Source: Mansonella perstans (lineage: Eukaryota > Nematoda > Chromadorea > Rhabditida > Onchocercidae). Taken from it: a stretch of 64,000 bases of DNA. The stretch covers positions 1-64,000 of the forward strand of contig JBAMDO010000237.1 in NCBI GenBank assembly GCA_037074765.1. The letters are read 5' to 3'. The notes under the pieces are model-generated. The model was given only the letters and a program-made list of their open reading frames with translations. It was not told the DNA's origin and did no database searches. Shown piece after piece: positions 50,623 to 64,000 of the stretch. The position numbers and the translations under genes are program-made. Position 1 is the stretch's first letter. Each line of letters opens with the position of its first letter.

Positions 50623-53600
50623 AATACTAATAATTGAAATTTTAACATTGTGTAGTACTTGTTAGTGAAATTTGATGAACCTTCTAAACTGTCATTGGTA
50701 TAAACTGAGTTTAAGGTTAATACTGGTTACTGTAGCATGCAATATTATTTTGCACCAGTCGAAATTTCCATTAGCCTAGCATTAAAGATGACCACAAGAT
50801 ACGAAGGTCATCAGACAGTGTTTAGGGGGAGATTATGGTTATTGTTATGATTATGATCATGAATAATAAACATCACATATGCACAGCTGCTCAAATTTCA
50901 CATCATTCAGCAAGTACTATATTACTTTGCGATCAAAATTTGAGAAATCAAACTGCACTTCAATTTCAACAAAAATTAACAATTTTCAATTAATTTTCCT
51001 TTAACCTAGCTTTTTACTATATTCATCGAAAAAAAAAACATTTATAATGTTGCCTTGAAAGGATAGAACAGAGAATTCGTTTAAAAAATCTGAATAATTG
51101 AGTGGACAAAACTGATAAGTTGTTCTAATCATTTGATAAAGGAGTCTAATAAGCTGCTGTGATTATCATCTAACCAGATAGGGCTGACCAGTTATTCTAT
51201 TATTTCATATTTTCGATGAAATCTTGCAAAAATTTATACGAAGCGAAAGATATTTAAAACTCTTTTTTTGTTAGGTTTGAAAGGAATTTTTATCCTATAA
51301 ATGTTAAAAACATCGATGATATATTATAAAATGCATTGGTCAAAAATTTGCATAATTCAGATTTAAATACCTAAATTTCGACAATGTGTTGAAAGCTGTT
51401 GAAAGCTTATATCGATCATTCCATCATTCCAAAAGCCGCTAAATAATTCTTTTACTTTTTTTTCACTTTTTTTTGTCAAATTTCCAAAAGAGAAATGAAT
51501 AAAAGTGGCGCAAATTGATTAGTTAACAAAATTAGAAACATCTGCCGTTCGTTTTCCTTTGTGACCAATTAATCCAGGATAAAAAAGCTGTCCGTTTCTC
51601 GAGAACCAATAAAATGCAGTCACTCTCACCAATGCTTCTTCTACTTCCTGTGTTCCATCTCTTTTCCAATATTTCTCATTGAGAACTTTATGGGCTTTTT
51701 TGAATTATTCTCCTTTTTGTTTCTACCAAATTCCTTGGCTCACCTTCGTCAGTCTCGTTTTCTCTTAGACATCGAAAGTAACCATAATTGTCTTCAATTT
51801 ATAGTCTTTGCCTTTTTTAAAAGAAAGAAAAAGAGAGAGAAAAGGACAAATGAACAACAAGAGAGTAAATAACAAAAATTCTTCTTTATATGTTGGAAAA
51901 AAACGAAATTTGTTATTATGCTTTTCTTCTTTTCTAAAAAATAATATCAAAAAGAATTATTGAGAGAGAAATTTTTCTTACAATTTTCATATCAGAAATT
52001 TTCTATGAAAAAAACAATTTTGATAGGAAAAAAAAACTTTTGAATGCTTTTCATTTTGAAGTTATTATTTGAACTGCATGACATAGCACAGCAAATACTG
52101 GTCATATTAGCAATTACCTAAGCAAATACCGTAGTATGAGGAATTTTTCACTGTGCAGATAGGTACCATAACAAAAGAAATCTTTCATTTTGCAAATGAG
52201 TACCATAGCAGAAGAAATCTCACCAAAATACATATGTAAAAAATTTTTCCTTCCAATTTTCCCTTACAAAAAATCTTCCTATTATTGAACACATTAAGTA
52301 CGATAAAGTTTCATTGCTTTTTTAGGACATTTGATTTATCAATAAAATACAGTAGAGAGAAATAAAATTACATTTATGCATACTTACCACAAGAATGAAT
52401 CAAAATTTTTTAAGGAAGTATCTTTTATTGAGTACAGGTAACGTATTGAAGTTTTACTTGAAAAGAATAAAATTTCGAAAGAAATTAAATTTAAGGACAA
52501 TTATATTACACTAAAGACCAGTTCTAAAAGTGACATTTCTGGGGAAAGCAAATAGAAGTTTTGAAAAGTGAACAATTTTGAAGATCATAAAAGTGTCATC
52601 AAAATTTCATGCTATTTATAATGTGTAAAACAAATTATTTTTGAATGGCATATAATAAGTATGAAAAAATTTAACAGTTTAATAAATATTCATTTTCAAT
52701 ATTATTTTTTTTCACAACTCATTACTGCTAATTTATATTTACTTAGGATAAGGTTAAAGGTTGAGCAATCAACAATAATACATTTAAACATCTATCAAAT
52801 GCTCATGAAATGCTCCTTACTTTAATCCTTGAGAATCTTTGCTTTCTTCTAGCAATCATATGAAGTAAAAAGTGCAATCACATTTTAAATAATTTTTCGA
52901 CTCGAATAATTTCTTAATGAATGTATCTTATTAACTGGATATTTTTAAGCATTTTATTTGAATAAATAAGAAATTAATGCGAAACAAACATTAGCAAGGA
53001 TGAAATACTTCCTGATATCATTGCGATAGTTCCAATTATTAACTGCCTCATCACTTTTCCGTTGTTCTTTCTCTTCCGTCTAGAACTGTTCACTGTTACA
53101 CACAGGAAGTTGTTGATGATGATGATAATAATAAATGTGAGGTAATTTTAGACTGGTCAGAAATGTGACCATTAATCATCAATCATCAACCAATTGAAAG
53201 TTTAAACTTGAAATGATTTGAGGTGTGAAATTAACACGTCAATCATATAAGCATTCTATCTCGTATCAGTTGTTCACATTCTTTGGCATATTATATTAAA
53301 CATTTAACTAGTTAAAATAATGAAATCGCAAAATAATTTTTTGTCATATTTTGTAATAAATCAATTTAAAAAAAGTTCTTCTTAAATTTCTAAATAAAAA
53401 TATTACAAAAATATTTTTTTATAATTTAGTATTACAATAATAAGTTGGAATTAAAATTAGAATTTAATTAAACTTGAATAATTTTAGAATGAAAATCGAT
53501 GAAAAAATTTGCCATCTTTAGTATTTACATTAGTAACTTTCGTAGAACTAGTTGTATATTACAATTAAGTTATATAAAATGTTAAGAAGCGAATATACGC

Positions 53601-53944
53601 CGGTGATTTTATATATTTCTTACTGCAATATGAAATTAATAATTAATTTACCAATTTGAAATTTAAAATTCGTAAGTGTTCAATACTTAAGTCTTTTCAT
53701 TAGAAAAATATAACTTGTAATAAATTATTAAAAGATGCAATTTATGTTTTAGACTTAATTAACTCCCATTAATTAATAATTAAGTTTAGAAAATGAATGT
53801 TTTCAAAAAAAAAAAAAAGAAAAAAATCTGAAAGAGTAATTTTAACAGTAATTTTAACACTAAAGAAAGACAAATTTAAATAAGAAAGAAAAAAAGGAAA
53901 AAAAAGTGAAAAAGTAAAAAGAATTTAACCGATGAATACTAACA
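50623..53944. other. AT-rich region without identifiable genes
   Basis: No exon recognised. A 22-codon frame at 51614-51682 starts MQSLSPMLLLLPVF and looks like a signal peptide, but it ends at a stop and has no clear donor. GTACCATA-based motifs repeat at about 52161-52220. Confidence 0.45.
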
Positions 53945-54199
53945 ATGTCATCTACTTTCAATCGTTCGTTTAAAGGGGTGGCAGTAAAAGAGAACGATAA
54001 TCGGTTGAAAAAAAAAAGACGAAAGGAATTGAATGAATTGACATCGAATGAATTTATTTTAAAAAGGGAAAAAATTGAAAAGCTAAAAATAAGTAAGAAA
54101 TTAAAAGAGAATAAATTAAAAGTTAAAAGAGAAGAAAATACAAGCAAGAAGGATAACAGTGAAGAAGAAAATAAATATGCAACAAAAACAGTTAAATAA
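53945..54199 (+). CDS. Doubtful 84-codon Lys/Glu-rich open frame
   Basis: Starts with ATG (MSSTFNRSFKGVAVKENDNR) and then becomes very Lys- and Glu-rich, compatible with a charged helix. An AATAAA lies about 90 bases downstream. No family is recognised. The A-rich strand favours Lys codons and few stops, so chance is a serious alternative, and an antisense frame is also open. The first 20 residues are less biased than the rest, which is the only reason to list it. Confidence 0.22.
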   Translation: MSSTFNRSFKGVAVKENDNRLKKKRRKELNELTSNEFILKREKIEKLKISKKLKENKLKVKREENTSKKDNSEEENKYATKTVK

Positions 54200-54982
54200 G
54201 TTAAATTAAATGCTAACATAAATGATCAAAACACTTGTTACCTGTACTCTTATTTACATTTACCTTTGAAAAACAAAAAATATTTTAAATAAAATTTCAC
54301 TTAAATTATATCTTAAAATTCGTTTTCAAAATTTTTATGTCAAAAAAATAAAAAAGAAAATGATTTTTTTTTTACAAATATTTTAATAGATTAACAGTGA
54401 ATAATAAATTGTTGAGAAAATTTATTATATGAGTCAAGGACTTCTCTCTCTCTCTCCCAGATCTTCTTTTTTTCTCTTCCCCTCCTTCTTCCCTTCTTCT
54501 TTTCTGTACCTATTAGATCATAGGTCGTCGGATATGGGTTGTCTGGATTGGTTTAATTATTTATGGTAGAAACAAATTATTTTTCTGCAATGATTTTTAA
54601 TTTTCTACAAGCTGTTGAATATTGATTGATCTCGATCAAATCATCTCAATTCATTTAACATTTGATAAAAATACTTTTTACTATAGTTAAATTTTAAATT
54701 TCCATTAAAAATATTAACATTATTTTTTAAATTCATTTTTATAAATTAATTTTTAAAATTTAAAAATATTAAAATGAGAGTATTTCTATGATGTTAAATA
54801 TATCATATGAGTAAAGAGCAAAGATTAAACCAATTATAATTTGCAGAGTAGTAATCAAATATCATTTCGTTGTTTACCTGACCAATTTCCTTCCTTTAAC
54901 CTTTTCAACCTTTGTACATTCATTCCTCTCTTTTCCTCCTTTCGCACTAATGAATTGTTTCTTCACACATTATTTTCCATTG

Positions 54983-55019
54983 CAAATAAATAAACAAACA
55001 AACAAACAAACAAACAAAC
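54983..55019. repeat. AAAC/AAAT tetranucleotide microsatellite
   Basis: About eight AAAC units after two AAAT units. Confidence 0.9.
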
Positions 55020-55229
55020 CAATAAGAATGCCTTTATTGCTAGAATGACCTCTGAGTGGACATCATGATAGGAATGGGCGTGAATGCATCAAAAGACTAG
55101 TGAATATTAAAGAAGCGGTAAAGAAGGGATGGCATAAACGAATCGAATATGAGCAATTGTTGAAGAAATTTGATAGAAGAAAATTTTTCAATTTTTTTAA
55201 AATTTCAATTCCAATCTTACTTCTTTCTA

Positions 55230-55250
55230 CATATATATATATATATATAT
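55230..55250. repeat. AT microsatellite
   Basis: About ten AT dinucleotides. Confidence 0.9.
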
Positions 55251-56034
55251 TATTACAGTTAATTGTATTATGACAGATTTGAAGAATAAATAGATTTTAT
55301 CAATTTATTTTTCCTTTGCTTTTTTTTTTCAAAATGCCTTTTACTAAGAGAAATCAGTTTCAATAAATCGTTTTGACAGTTTAAGAAAAATTTAAAAAAA
55401 AAAAAAAAAGAATAAAAATATGCCTTATTGAAGGCTAAGGAACTTTTCGTCTATTGAAATAGATTTTTAATTTCACAAAAGCAAAAGAAAAAAAATTGAT
55501 TGAAAATGCGTGAGATGAGAAGAGATTTATGCGTGATACGGAATTCCCATAGATCATTATCATTATCGTTTCGTTTTCCTTTTTTTTTTCGCCTAAATTT
55601 TGTCAAATATAAATGGACAGTTTTTTTTTTTGATGTGATAGACGTTTTGTTAGCTTATTTGATTAAAAATAAAATTTGTTAAGTATCAAAAGGATTTTTG
55701 AAATTTTTTAAAAATTCATCGGCACCATAAAAAGTAATTCGAATATTTTAGTTTTATCATACATTTTGATTTGAACCAAGTTAAAAAATTGGATTGTTGA
55801 ATGGATGAAACTGAATTAAGGAATCGGCAACTAAAAAGAGTTCGAAAATAAAGGAGAGGAAGATAAAGGAGAAGGAGATAAAGGAGAAGAAGGGAAGATA
55901 AAGCTAAAAAAGCTGAAATAAGATTAAAAAGAATTTAATTTCAGTCACCAAAAAAAAAAATCGAAGCGTGAGATCAAATCCAAACAAATTATTTGCTGAG
56001 AGAGAGAAAAGAACGAGAAAAAAGATTTTCTGTA

Positions 56035-56201
56035 CTCAGATAAATTTTTTCAGACTTCAGATAAATTTTCAGACCTCAGATAAATTTTCAGACCTCAGAT
56101 AAATTTTCAGACCTCAGATAAATTTTCAGACTTCAGATAAATTTTCAGACCTCAGATAAATTTTCAGACCTCAGATAAATTTTCAGACTCAGATAAATTT
56201 T
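56035..56201. repeat. 19-bp minisatellite, about nine units
   Basis: Tandem array of CCTCAGATAAATTTTCAGA with C/T changes and small indels in the first and last units. Confidence 0.95.
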
Positions 56202-58448
56202 CCAAAACATTTTCATCGAATACTTGCCTCAATCATTGCCAACTAGAACAAAATTTGTGGTAAGATAAAATATACAAATATTCAAGAAGCAAAAGTGTTA
56301 AAGGTCTGAAGTTTCATTTAAAAAATATGCAAATGTTAAATGAAACTTCTTTTGCTACGTGACATAAACAAATGCAAGAGTAAATAAGAACTTAAGTAAG
56401 TTTGGAAATCTGTTTCAAAATTTGAATTCATAAAAATAAAATCTTGCTTGAACTAAAGTCTTGTAATTTCCAGAAATGCTAATAGATTCGGAAGATTACA
56501 AACTTCAGTACTTCAGTCCACTTTCTCTCTAGCAACAAATACTTGCTGGCCTGCATTATTGCTTGCTATAAAGTAACTTGGTAAAGTTTGCACAGTGAAT
56601 TTTCAAGCTTTCAATAAATATCCAATTTTACTGATTTAAAAAAAAAAAAGAAAGAAATGGTAAAACTTTCCGCCACAAAAAATGTCTTAAACTTAAATTT
56701 AAACTGGTCATTTGGCTATTTTTTAAGGGTGAAATAATTTCGAAAGAAAAAAATAAAATATTTAGCCGGTAAATTTCAATACCATTTTTTGCATATCACA
56801 TTTATGCTAAAATTTAAAACGTCACAAATGTAAATCAAAACATTTACTCAAACAGAATAGTTGGACAATTTGCACTGCATCTTCGTTCAGGACTTCATTG
56901 CAGAAATTTGATCGAGAAGAGTGCTTCAGCCCAAAGTCGCCAAAAATATTTTGCTCTTAACAGAAGCTAATAAGTTAATCAAAGTAGATGATAAATATCT
57001 ATGATAATTATAAAAATAATCAATAGCAGAATAGTTCAACAAATGTTTTCATGTTGATGCAATTTCAATTAGTAGTCTTAATTAAGAATATTGATGAAAG
57101 GTGTTTGTTAAATTATGCAAATTTCTGGCAATAGATAATAATTTCCAACGAATAGCAGCTTGTCATTAATAAACATTAAAAAAATAAGCATGAAGTGATG
57201 AAATTAATTAAGTGAAATTTTGATTACAATATGAACTTATTAAATGTGTTCGTCAAAAAAACAAAAAAAGATTTGAAGAATTTTGTGAACAAGAAAGATA
57301 GAAGTTTTGAGTTCCTTTTTCAAAAGGGTGATTTGGATATATTTCGGAGGAATTAATATCATTAATGATACTTACTTAAAAGTATTCTTTGAAAAAAAAA
57401 ACTGAATCAAAAGTTTATGTATATGCATGAACAAAAGAAGGACAGGCTAGGAAAGATGACAATAAGTTCTCGAAAAACACTGAATTATATGTACGAATAA
57501 TTTAGCCATTAAAAACTTGGCAATTTAATCTATTAAAAATAAAGTGTACAGTCCGTTGGTAATTATTTTTAAATTTAAACAGAAAAGTAAGAAGTTAGTA
57601 AAAAATGAAACGATTTTCACTTTGTTGGAATTTACAGTATTATCGTGTTAAGTTATGAAAATAACTGCGAAATATTGCTAGTTAATTAATACTACTAATC
57701 GATACCTAATAATTGGACAACAATTTATAGATGGATTTGCTTTTGAAAGCAGTTAACATAAATTTATTCATATTTAATTATTTAAATCGCAAAAAATTTT
57801 ATAGCGAAAATAATTTCCTTTTTGAAACTTAAAAGAAACGACTCAATTTCAACTGAACAATCTGTGCTCCAAACATTTTAAATGATTCGAAAATTTGAGA
57901 CTTTTGCAAAATTAAATGACGATATGTTCCTTTACAATAAACTGTCAACAAAATCGTTTTGCTGTGCATAGTTTGAAATCAAATTTTAAATTGTTTTCAT
58001 TCCTTCAAGGAAATCTCTCCCAGTGATTTTTTTTTTCCTTCCTTTGACATTAACAGAAGTGAATCTTTACAGTACTACACTTTTGATGCAAGTGAATATT
58101 GGAATCATCATTGGGATATTTCCTTTTCATTGTATTGTAAATTGTACTATGTAAATCTTTTCAGTGTTGCAGACATTACAAAACGATTAGACAATACCGT
58201 AAGCTGTCATTGCTTACATTGATGATATCTGATATCGAATTTGTTAAAATTCAATAAAATAAGATAAAAAAGAAATGAATAAAAAGTGAGAAAGGGAAAA
58301 AGAGGATAATATAACAACTATTATATTATTTCATATGAATAAAAAATTATCTAAAAAAGCCAAAATAAAATTTAACAATTCAATAATAATTGAGAAATTT
58401 AAATTTAATAATAACAGAGCGTATGAGTTGTTTATAAGAGTTTGTCAT

Positions 58449-58516
58449 GTGTATGTGTATGTATGTGAGTTTATGTGAGTGTCCGTGTTTTATATATATA
58501 TATATAATATATATAT
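58449..58516. repeat. GT then AT simple repeat
   Basis: GTGTATGT-type repeats followed by a TA dinucleotide run. Confidence 0.85.
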
Positions 58517-58721
58517 GAAGCAAAACTATTTTTAAAAAAAAAAATTACTTAAAAATGAATGGAAAAATGAAGTGGTAGTAATTTGATGATCGTAGTATGA
58601 TGTATCTCTTCAGCAAGTTGAAATAAGCGGATCAGAAGAATATGTGAAGCATTTATTTTGACTGACTGAATGGATAGATGGCAATTAGTAACAATATGAC
58701 ATGGATGTGTACATAAAGTAA

Positions 58722-58749
58722 CGCACACACACACACACGCACAAACACA
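58722..58749. repeat. CA microsatellite
   Basis: Run of CA dinucleotides with a CG interruption. Confidence 0.9.
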
Positions 58750-61700
58750 TATCTAGGAAAAATATTAAGGCTTTAGTTATTTGGAGGAAGCAAAAATTGC
58801 TGTTCATCATTTTCCATAGCTGTGTGTAGCTGGGCGCCGACAAAATGCCCATTTTGGGTAAACCAATTCCATTCCCATTCAACTACAAATATTTTTAGAT
58901 GTCTCTATTACATATTGGCCTAAATTAGTTGAAAACACTATCAGATATAAATGAATGAATGATTTTAGCATTAATAAAACAAGCTAAGACAACTAAAATC
59001 AATACATGATTAAGAAGAAAGAAAGCTTGCAAATTTTTTTTATAGTTTGCTAGAAATATCTCAGAGAGACTTTTTTCATGACAGAAATTTCAAATTTTTC
59101 AACAAATGATTTCTCTAAGAGAATGATTTTGTCAATTCAAAATATTCTAAATCAACTCAATTCAGTTCAAAGCATCATATTAGTTTAAATCGGAAAACTT
59201 GTTTCAGTTAACAAAATGAAACTCGCTTTAAATCTCTAATTTTTAATATCATATCAGTTCAAATTAAAAAAAAAGGAAACGAAATTACTAGAAAAGAAGT
59301 TTTTTCTTTCGAAGACAATTCTTTAATTTTCTAAATTTCACTGACATTTTTACGAAAATTCTTGTCTTAAATATTATTTTCTCTGATAAAAGACAATATT
59401 TACATTTTTTTCATAGTTGCATATCTTTATCACTGAGATTTATAATTCAATTTAAATTAATCCAGTAAAATTTATGAAATTTGCAATTTTTGATTTTTTA
59501 AATTTCAAAAATTCTAATTATCTCACGAATGTGAATACAAGAATAATTTTTTCTTTTTTTTTTTTGAATCCATTGCATTATTGTTTGTGCTTTTAGAAGA
59601 AGTTAGAAATAAATGTCTGTTTAAATGGTTCCTTCAGCTCGGAACAGACTTTTGATTTGATCATTAAAAATTTAATTTAATTGAAAGTCAAGATTTTTTT
59701 CACATGTCGAAATGAAAAAATGCTGGACGATGAAATGGTCAGATGGCTGGCGCCAAACTAAGCAAAAAAAAATCAAAAGGAAATGACTAGCTTCAATTTT
59801 CAACAATAAAAAAAACAAATGAAAAGGAAAGAGAAAATGAAAACATCATTCGGATCATACATTTCAAGTCATTCCAATGCACCCTTTCATTTTTTCAGTT
59901 TTGTTTCTAAAGTGCTATTAAATATGCAAAAGCATTTCATACCTTTTAATTTCAATGTATTAGCAAAATCTACGGAATGCAAATTGCTTCAATGATTATT
60001 GCCTACCTTATTGTCATTTCAAAATTCAATGAAATGATTGTTAGTGAAATGAAATCACATTTTGGAATAATTTTTAAAAAGAAAGATTTGATAAAATGAC
60101 AACTCCATGAATAACTGTGACAAAAACAAAAGATGAATGCAACTTTTTCAATAATTTTTTTTCCATACAAAAATCCAACAACGAAAAAATTAATTTAAAA
60201 AATTAGTACGAAGAAAATTTAGTAAATTCCTTTTTAACTATTGAATTAAAATTTTTGCTTTTTCAACTGAACATAACAACGTCATCAATAACATTTCAGG
60301 AAAGTGTTCTTTCTCTTCTTCTTTGACTTCAAACTTTTCGTTTTTTTTTCCCCGAAATAGTGTGAACATGCAAAGTTCTGTTTATGCAATCTTTAAACAT
60401 TGAAGAAGGAACGGATTTGATCTCATCCAAAATTCTAAACAGAAAATCGCATTTCTTTTCAATCTCCCGGGAATCAATTTGCAAATAAAAATGTGTTTGG
60501 TTGTTATATGAAACGGGATTCCGCCGAGAATTGAGAGGAAAAGAGTGAATTATTAGTCAACTTTATGGCATGTGTTAGATTCAATCCTACCAAACGATGA
60601 AGTTGTAAATGATCGTCACATAGATGGATAAGATGAAATGTGAGAGGACAAAGACAGACTAGTGTGAAGATTTTTTAAATAAAGTTAAATTTATGTGGAA
60701 TCATTTGCATGCTTTAAAACACCAAATAGGAAAACAAAAAAAAAAAAAAAATTTTTTTCAACTAACTCACATAGCAATAAAGATTTATTTTGTCTAATAT
60801 TTCTGCGAAAATATTGAGAGTTTTTTTATTTTTTGCAAAAATAATATTTTTTGAAATTTTATAAGAATTTATAAAAACAATATTGAATTGTAAAATGTAA
60901 AATGAAAGGAAGTGAGAAATCCAAGAAGTAAGTAAGTTCTTTATGCTATCAGCAGTGTATCGCCTTTGCCAGATATCATAATAATTATGATTGTATTACA
61001 ATATCTAAGCCTTAAATGATTATTGATCTTGTTGATAAATGGTCATTATTTGTTTCAGATATTAGCTTGTTGTGTATGCAAGATATCCTTTTGTAGCAAT
61101 ATAATTACTTTCAATTATTTACTATTGATTGTTGCTTGATTGTGATTATAAAAAGACACGAGAATGAATGATGCAGAAGTTAAGTGTTAAGTAAGCATTA
61201 CTACTGCAATAATATTATCAGTAATTGAAATAATAAATTAATAAAAAATTGCTGGAATGGAATTGTATTAAGAATGAGTAAAGCTGTCCTGTCATTGGAA
61301 ATGCATTTATTACTGAACAAATTAAAAATATGATTACTTCAAGACTAAGCTTTTCCGCTTGTGTATCATCGGTCGGAATAATTCAAATATAACAGATATA
61401 TTTACACATGCATACATATACACACGCATACACATGCACATATACACACATCCAAAGATACAATAAAAATTGATCTCATTAGTGAAATGTGACCATGGAT
61501 CGTTAATTGGTTACTAAATAGGAAGCACGCTATACACATTTAGTTTTGCTGTCGCACGGAAACAAATGTAACATGCAACGAAATGGAAACAAAATTTTAT
61601 TTATTCTTTTCGTCATGCGATCGTTTCGAATTTGGAAATTGATTACTAAGATGGCATTGATAGTTCGATCAATCAATTTGATATAATTTAATAAAATGAG

Positions 61701-64000
61701 AAGTGTTACCGTAATAGTATTAATATCGTCGTGGGAGAAATTTCAATATTTCTCTTTTCATTTTTTTCAAAGCATTTTTTCAAATAAAGAAAATGGAAGT
61801 ATGAGAAAAAAACTTATTGAAATATTCAGATCTACAAAGAATGCAAAATTCGATCATTTTATTTCTATGCAAATAGATGATATGATAAAGTTATTTACTC
61901 CATTTAATTCCACTAAAATTATAGTATAAAATTTTTTAGTATAGTATAAAATCTTCAAAGTTCGATGACTCTGAAAACAATGAATTCTCAAAGTTTGTTC
62001 ATTTTTGCAAAATAAGCAATCAGAAATTAATTAAGCAATTATACTAAAAAAAAAAAGGAAAAAAATTGAAAATGCAAATTGAGCTTTGAAATTTCATTGA
62101 ATTTCAAATCTTTAGCTTCAAGTTAAATTTGGGAATGCAAAATTTAATTGTTTTGATTTCTTAAGGAAACAACAAATCCGAAAAATTGTAATTTAAATTA
62201 CAATTTGCATTATTGTCGCATATGTCCTCCTACTTCAATAACTGTAAGTGATGCACAAACAAATCCAATTCATAGAACTGTTTGGCAAAAATATTGCTGA
62301 GAAAACTGAGAAGAATTTAATTATTGGAACATACACAATTTGATGCGCTTTTCATTCATCTTTGGTTATTGACGAAAAAATGTTCATTTCTATCGAAGCA
62401 TTAAAATTATTGCAAATTTTACAGCTTTTATATTAATAATGGAAATTGCTTGATTTGGATTTCACGGTTGAATGCGATTAATATTGCCAATTGTTGAAAT
62501 TCACTTTTAACATATTTTCAGGCATTGAAGCATTGAACTTGATATTGTAAATATTGAAATAACATTAGAAATGAATGATGGAATTAAGCATTGAAATAAA
62601 TTGAGTGAAAAGACTGATACAATCAATGATAAGCTGGTCGCAGTTAGCAATTAATTAACACATCCAATAAAACAATTTATAAATTCCATTAAAAGGTACT
62701 ATTTTATGACTTTTAATTAATGAATTAAAAATATTTATTCTTAAAGTCCACTGTAACAGATACTGTAGTAAGACTGACATTCAAATTTGGAATATACGAG
62801 CGATAATGATGTTAATGTATGTCATGTTTATTTGAATTTAATATTTTTCAAATCAGTTACAATAATTTATTGCTTTAGTTTCAAATTTGAAATTCATGTA
62901 GAAGTATTTAAAACAACAATTTATGTTTATTTTGTCCAAAAAAAAGTTTGATGATTCAGTCTTAAGCAATTTAAATACCGAATCTGTCGCTTCCTAACAA
63001 AAAGTTAAATGTTTATTAATTTATTCTATTCGCTATTATCATAAATTTTACCGGAATTTGTTTGAATTTTATCTTTCAAAAAAATTACGTAACTTTAAGC
63101 TTTGAAAGTTTTACATGGAGAAGATAAGAAGCCAAAATTTCTCTCTCAAATGAAACTTTTACAGGTGTGGAAGATTGGTGATGGAATGTCTTGAAATGAC
63201 ACCTTAGCAAGCAGTCTGGAATTTGATCTATTAAATGACTTTTAAATTCTGAGATGCAGGTGGAAAAAAGTAGCAATAGAGGCAAAAGTGTTTGAAATTC
63301 TATGGAATTAAAAAAGTGCTATGGTAATGTGGATGTGTTTTTAAACGAATGATTGAACAGAGAAAGTATGGAAAGTATGATTGATGAATGCCTTGTCAAT
63401 TAGTTAACTTTTTTTAATCTCATTTGACTTCAAAGATTATACCGCTGGTATAAAAAAAAAAAGAATGAGACTTATTCGTTTTTCATTTTCTCCTACAAAC
63501 TTTTTTATTTTTTGGTCTTCATTGCTAACTTCTCGTTTCATTTCTTCTGCATTCTTTCTTTCGTTTTCGCTTTTTTCACGTTTCATTTTCCCCACCACAG
63601 TCATTTCTTATCTTCTGAAACTTCATTAATAGGTGATAAGCTGACAGTTAGTTATCATAGCAAATGCAAATGCTATCATACTGAAAATTGGAGTGAAGAA
63701 AAATGTATTTTCAATGAATGAATAAATTAATTATAGGAATGAAATTTGAATTTGTTTTGGAAAAGCCAATATAATTTGTATGAATCACTGGAAAAATTAA
63801 CATAGTAAATAGTATTGCGCTTATTATCTTTGTCGACTAGAGGAATATTTCGGAATGATATTAAAGTGTATTTTTGATAAAACACATAAATTTGAAAGTC
63901 AATAAAACTAAATTTCACATTTTTTAAATACAGATTTTAAATTATTCCATGAAATTTGTAGGCAAGCAATTTTAAAACTGATCGTATGATGCTACAGTAT
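58750..64000. other. AT-rich region without identifiable genes
   Basis: No exon recognised up to the window edge. A CA/CATA simple repeat lies at 61402-61450. The 77-codon plus-strand frame at 61696-61929 has an ATG but no family resemblance or splice context. Confidence 0.45.

Larger units (their letters stand above)
54200..58440. other. AT-rich region with simple repeats, no gene seen
   Basis: Contains a CT-rich tract near 54440-54500, an AAAC microsatellite, an AT microsatellite and the 19-bp minisatellite, listed separately. No exon recognised. Confidence 0.5.

Noticed and set aside
51614..51682. 22-codon frame resembling a signal peptide (MQSLSPMLLLLPVF)
   Set aside because: Ends in a stop without a good donor; short hydrophobic frames are frequent in T-rich DNA.
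53860..54219. 119-codon minus-strand frame
   Set aside because: Phe/Leu/Ser-rich antisense shadow of A-rich sequence.
61696..61929. 77-codon plus-strand frame starting MRSVTVIVLISS
   Set aside because: Begins like a weak signal peptide but has no family resemblance, splice context or supporting neighbours; chance is the simpler reading.

Overview
The window looks like a piece of a nematode chromosome, most likely a spirurid/filarial-type worm. The reasons are very AT-rich DNA, many small exons cut by introns with T-rich TTTNCAG-like acceptors, and a single-copy-style Eph receptor and CACHD1-like gene that both align along their whole length. The species assignment is inference. No trans-spliced leader, tRNA, rRNA or CRISPR was seen.

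Layout: (1) 585-9658, minus strand: a complete 24-exon gene for a CACHD1-type alpha2delta-like membrane protein (von Willebrand A domain plus two Cache domains, one C-terminal membrane helix); the spliced frame adds up to 1255 codons plus stop. (2) 9659-11664: divergent intergenic region with short repeats and, probably, the unresolved 5' end of the next gene. (3) 11665-14631, plus strand: at least 11 exons (359 codons) of a protein I do not recognise, Ser/Thr-rich and apparently mostly disordered. (4) 16781-41024, minus strand: a complete 23-exon Eph receptor tyrosine kinase gene (vab-1 type, 1111 codons), with signal peptide, ephrin-binding domain, Cys-rich region, two fibronectin III domains, membrane helix, intact kinase, SAM domain and a C-terminal tail ending in a PDZ-ligand-like sequence. 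Four of its introns are 2.3-5.7 kb. (5) 41025-64000: about 23 kb upstream of the Eph gene with no convincing exon, only microsatellites, a 19-bp minisatellite, a foldback repeat and a few open frames of doubtful meaning.

The Eph and CACHD1-like genes both encode cell-surface proteins that in other animals act in neural development and signalling, but they are separate transcription units and nothing in the sequence shows joint regulation. The unknown plus-strand gene is divergent from the CACHD1-like gene and convergent with the Eph gene. The most useful leads are the altered metal-site motif and conserved tail motif in the CACHD1-like protein, a probable GC-AG intron, two local copies of CACHD1 exon sequence inside its own introns, the Eph receptor C-terminus, the unidentified gene, and the foldback repeat. 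All exon borders were read by hand from splice motifs, frame continuity and family similarity recalled from memory.
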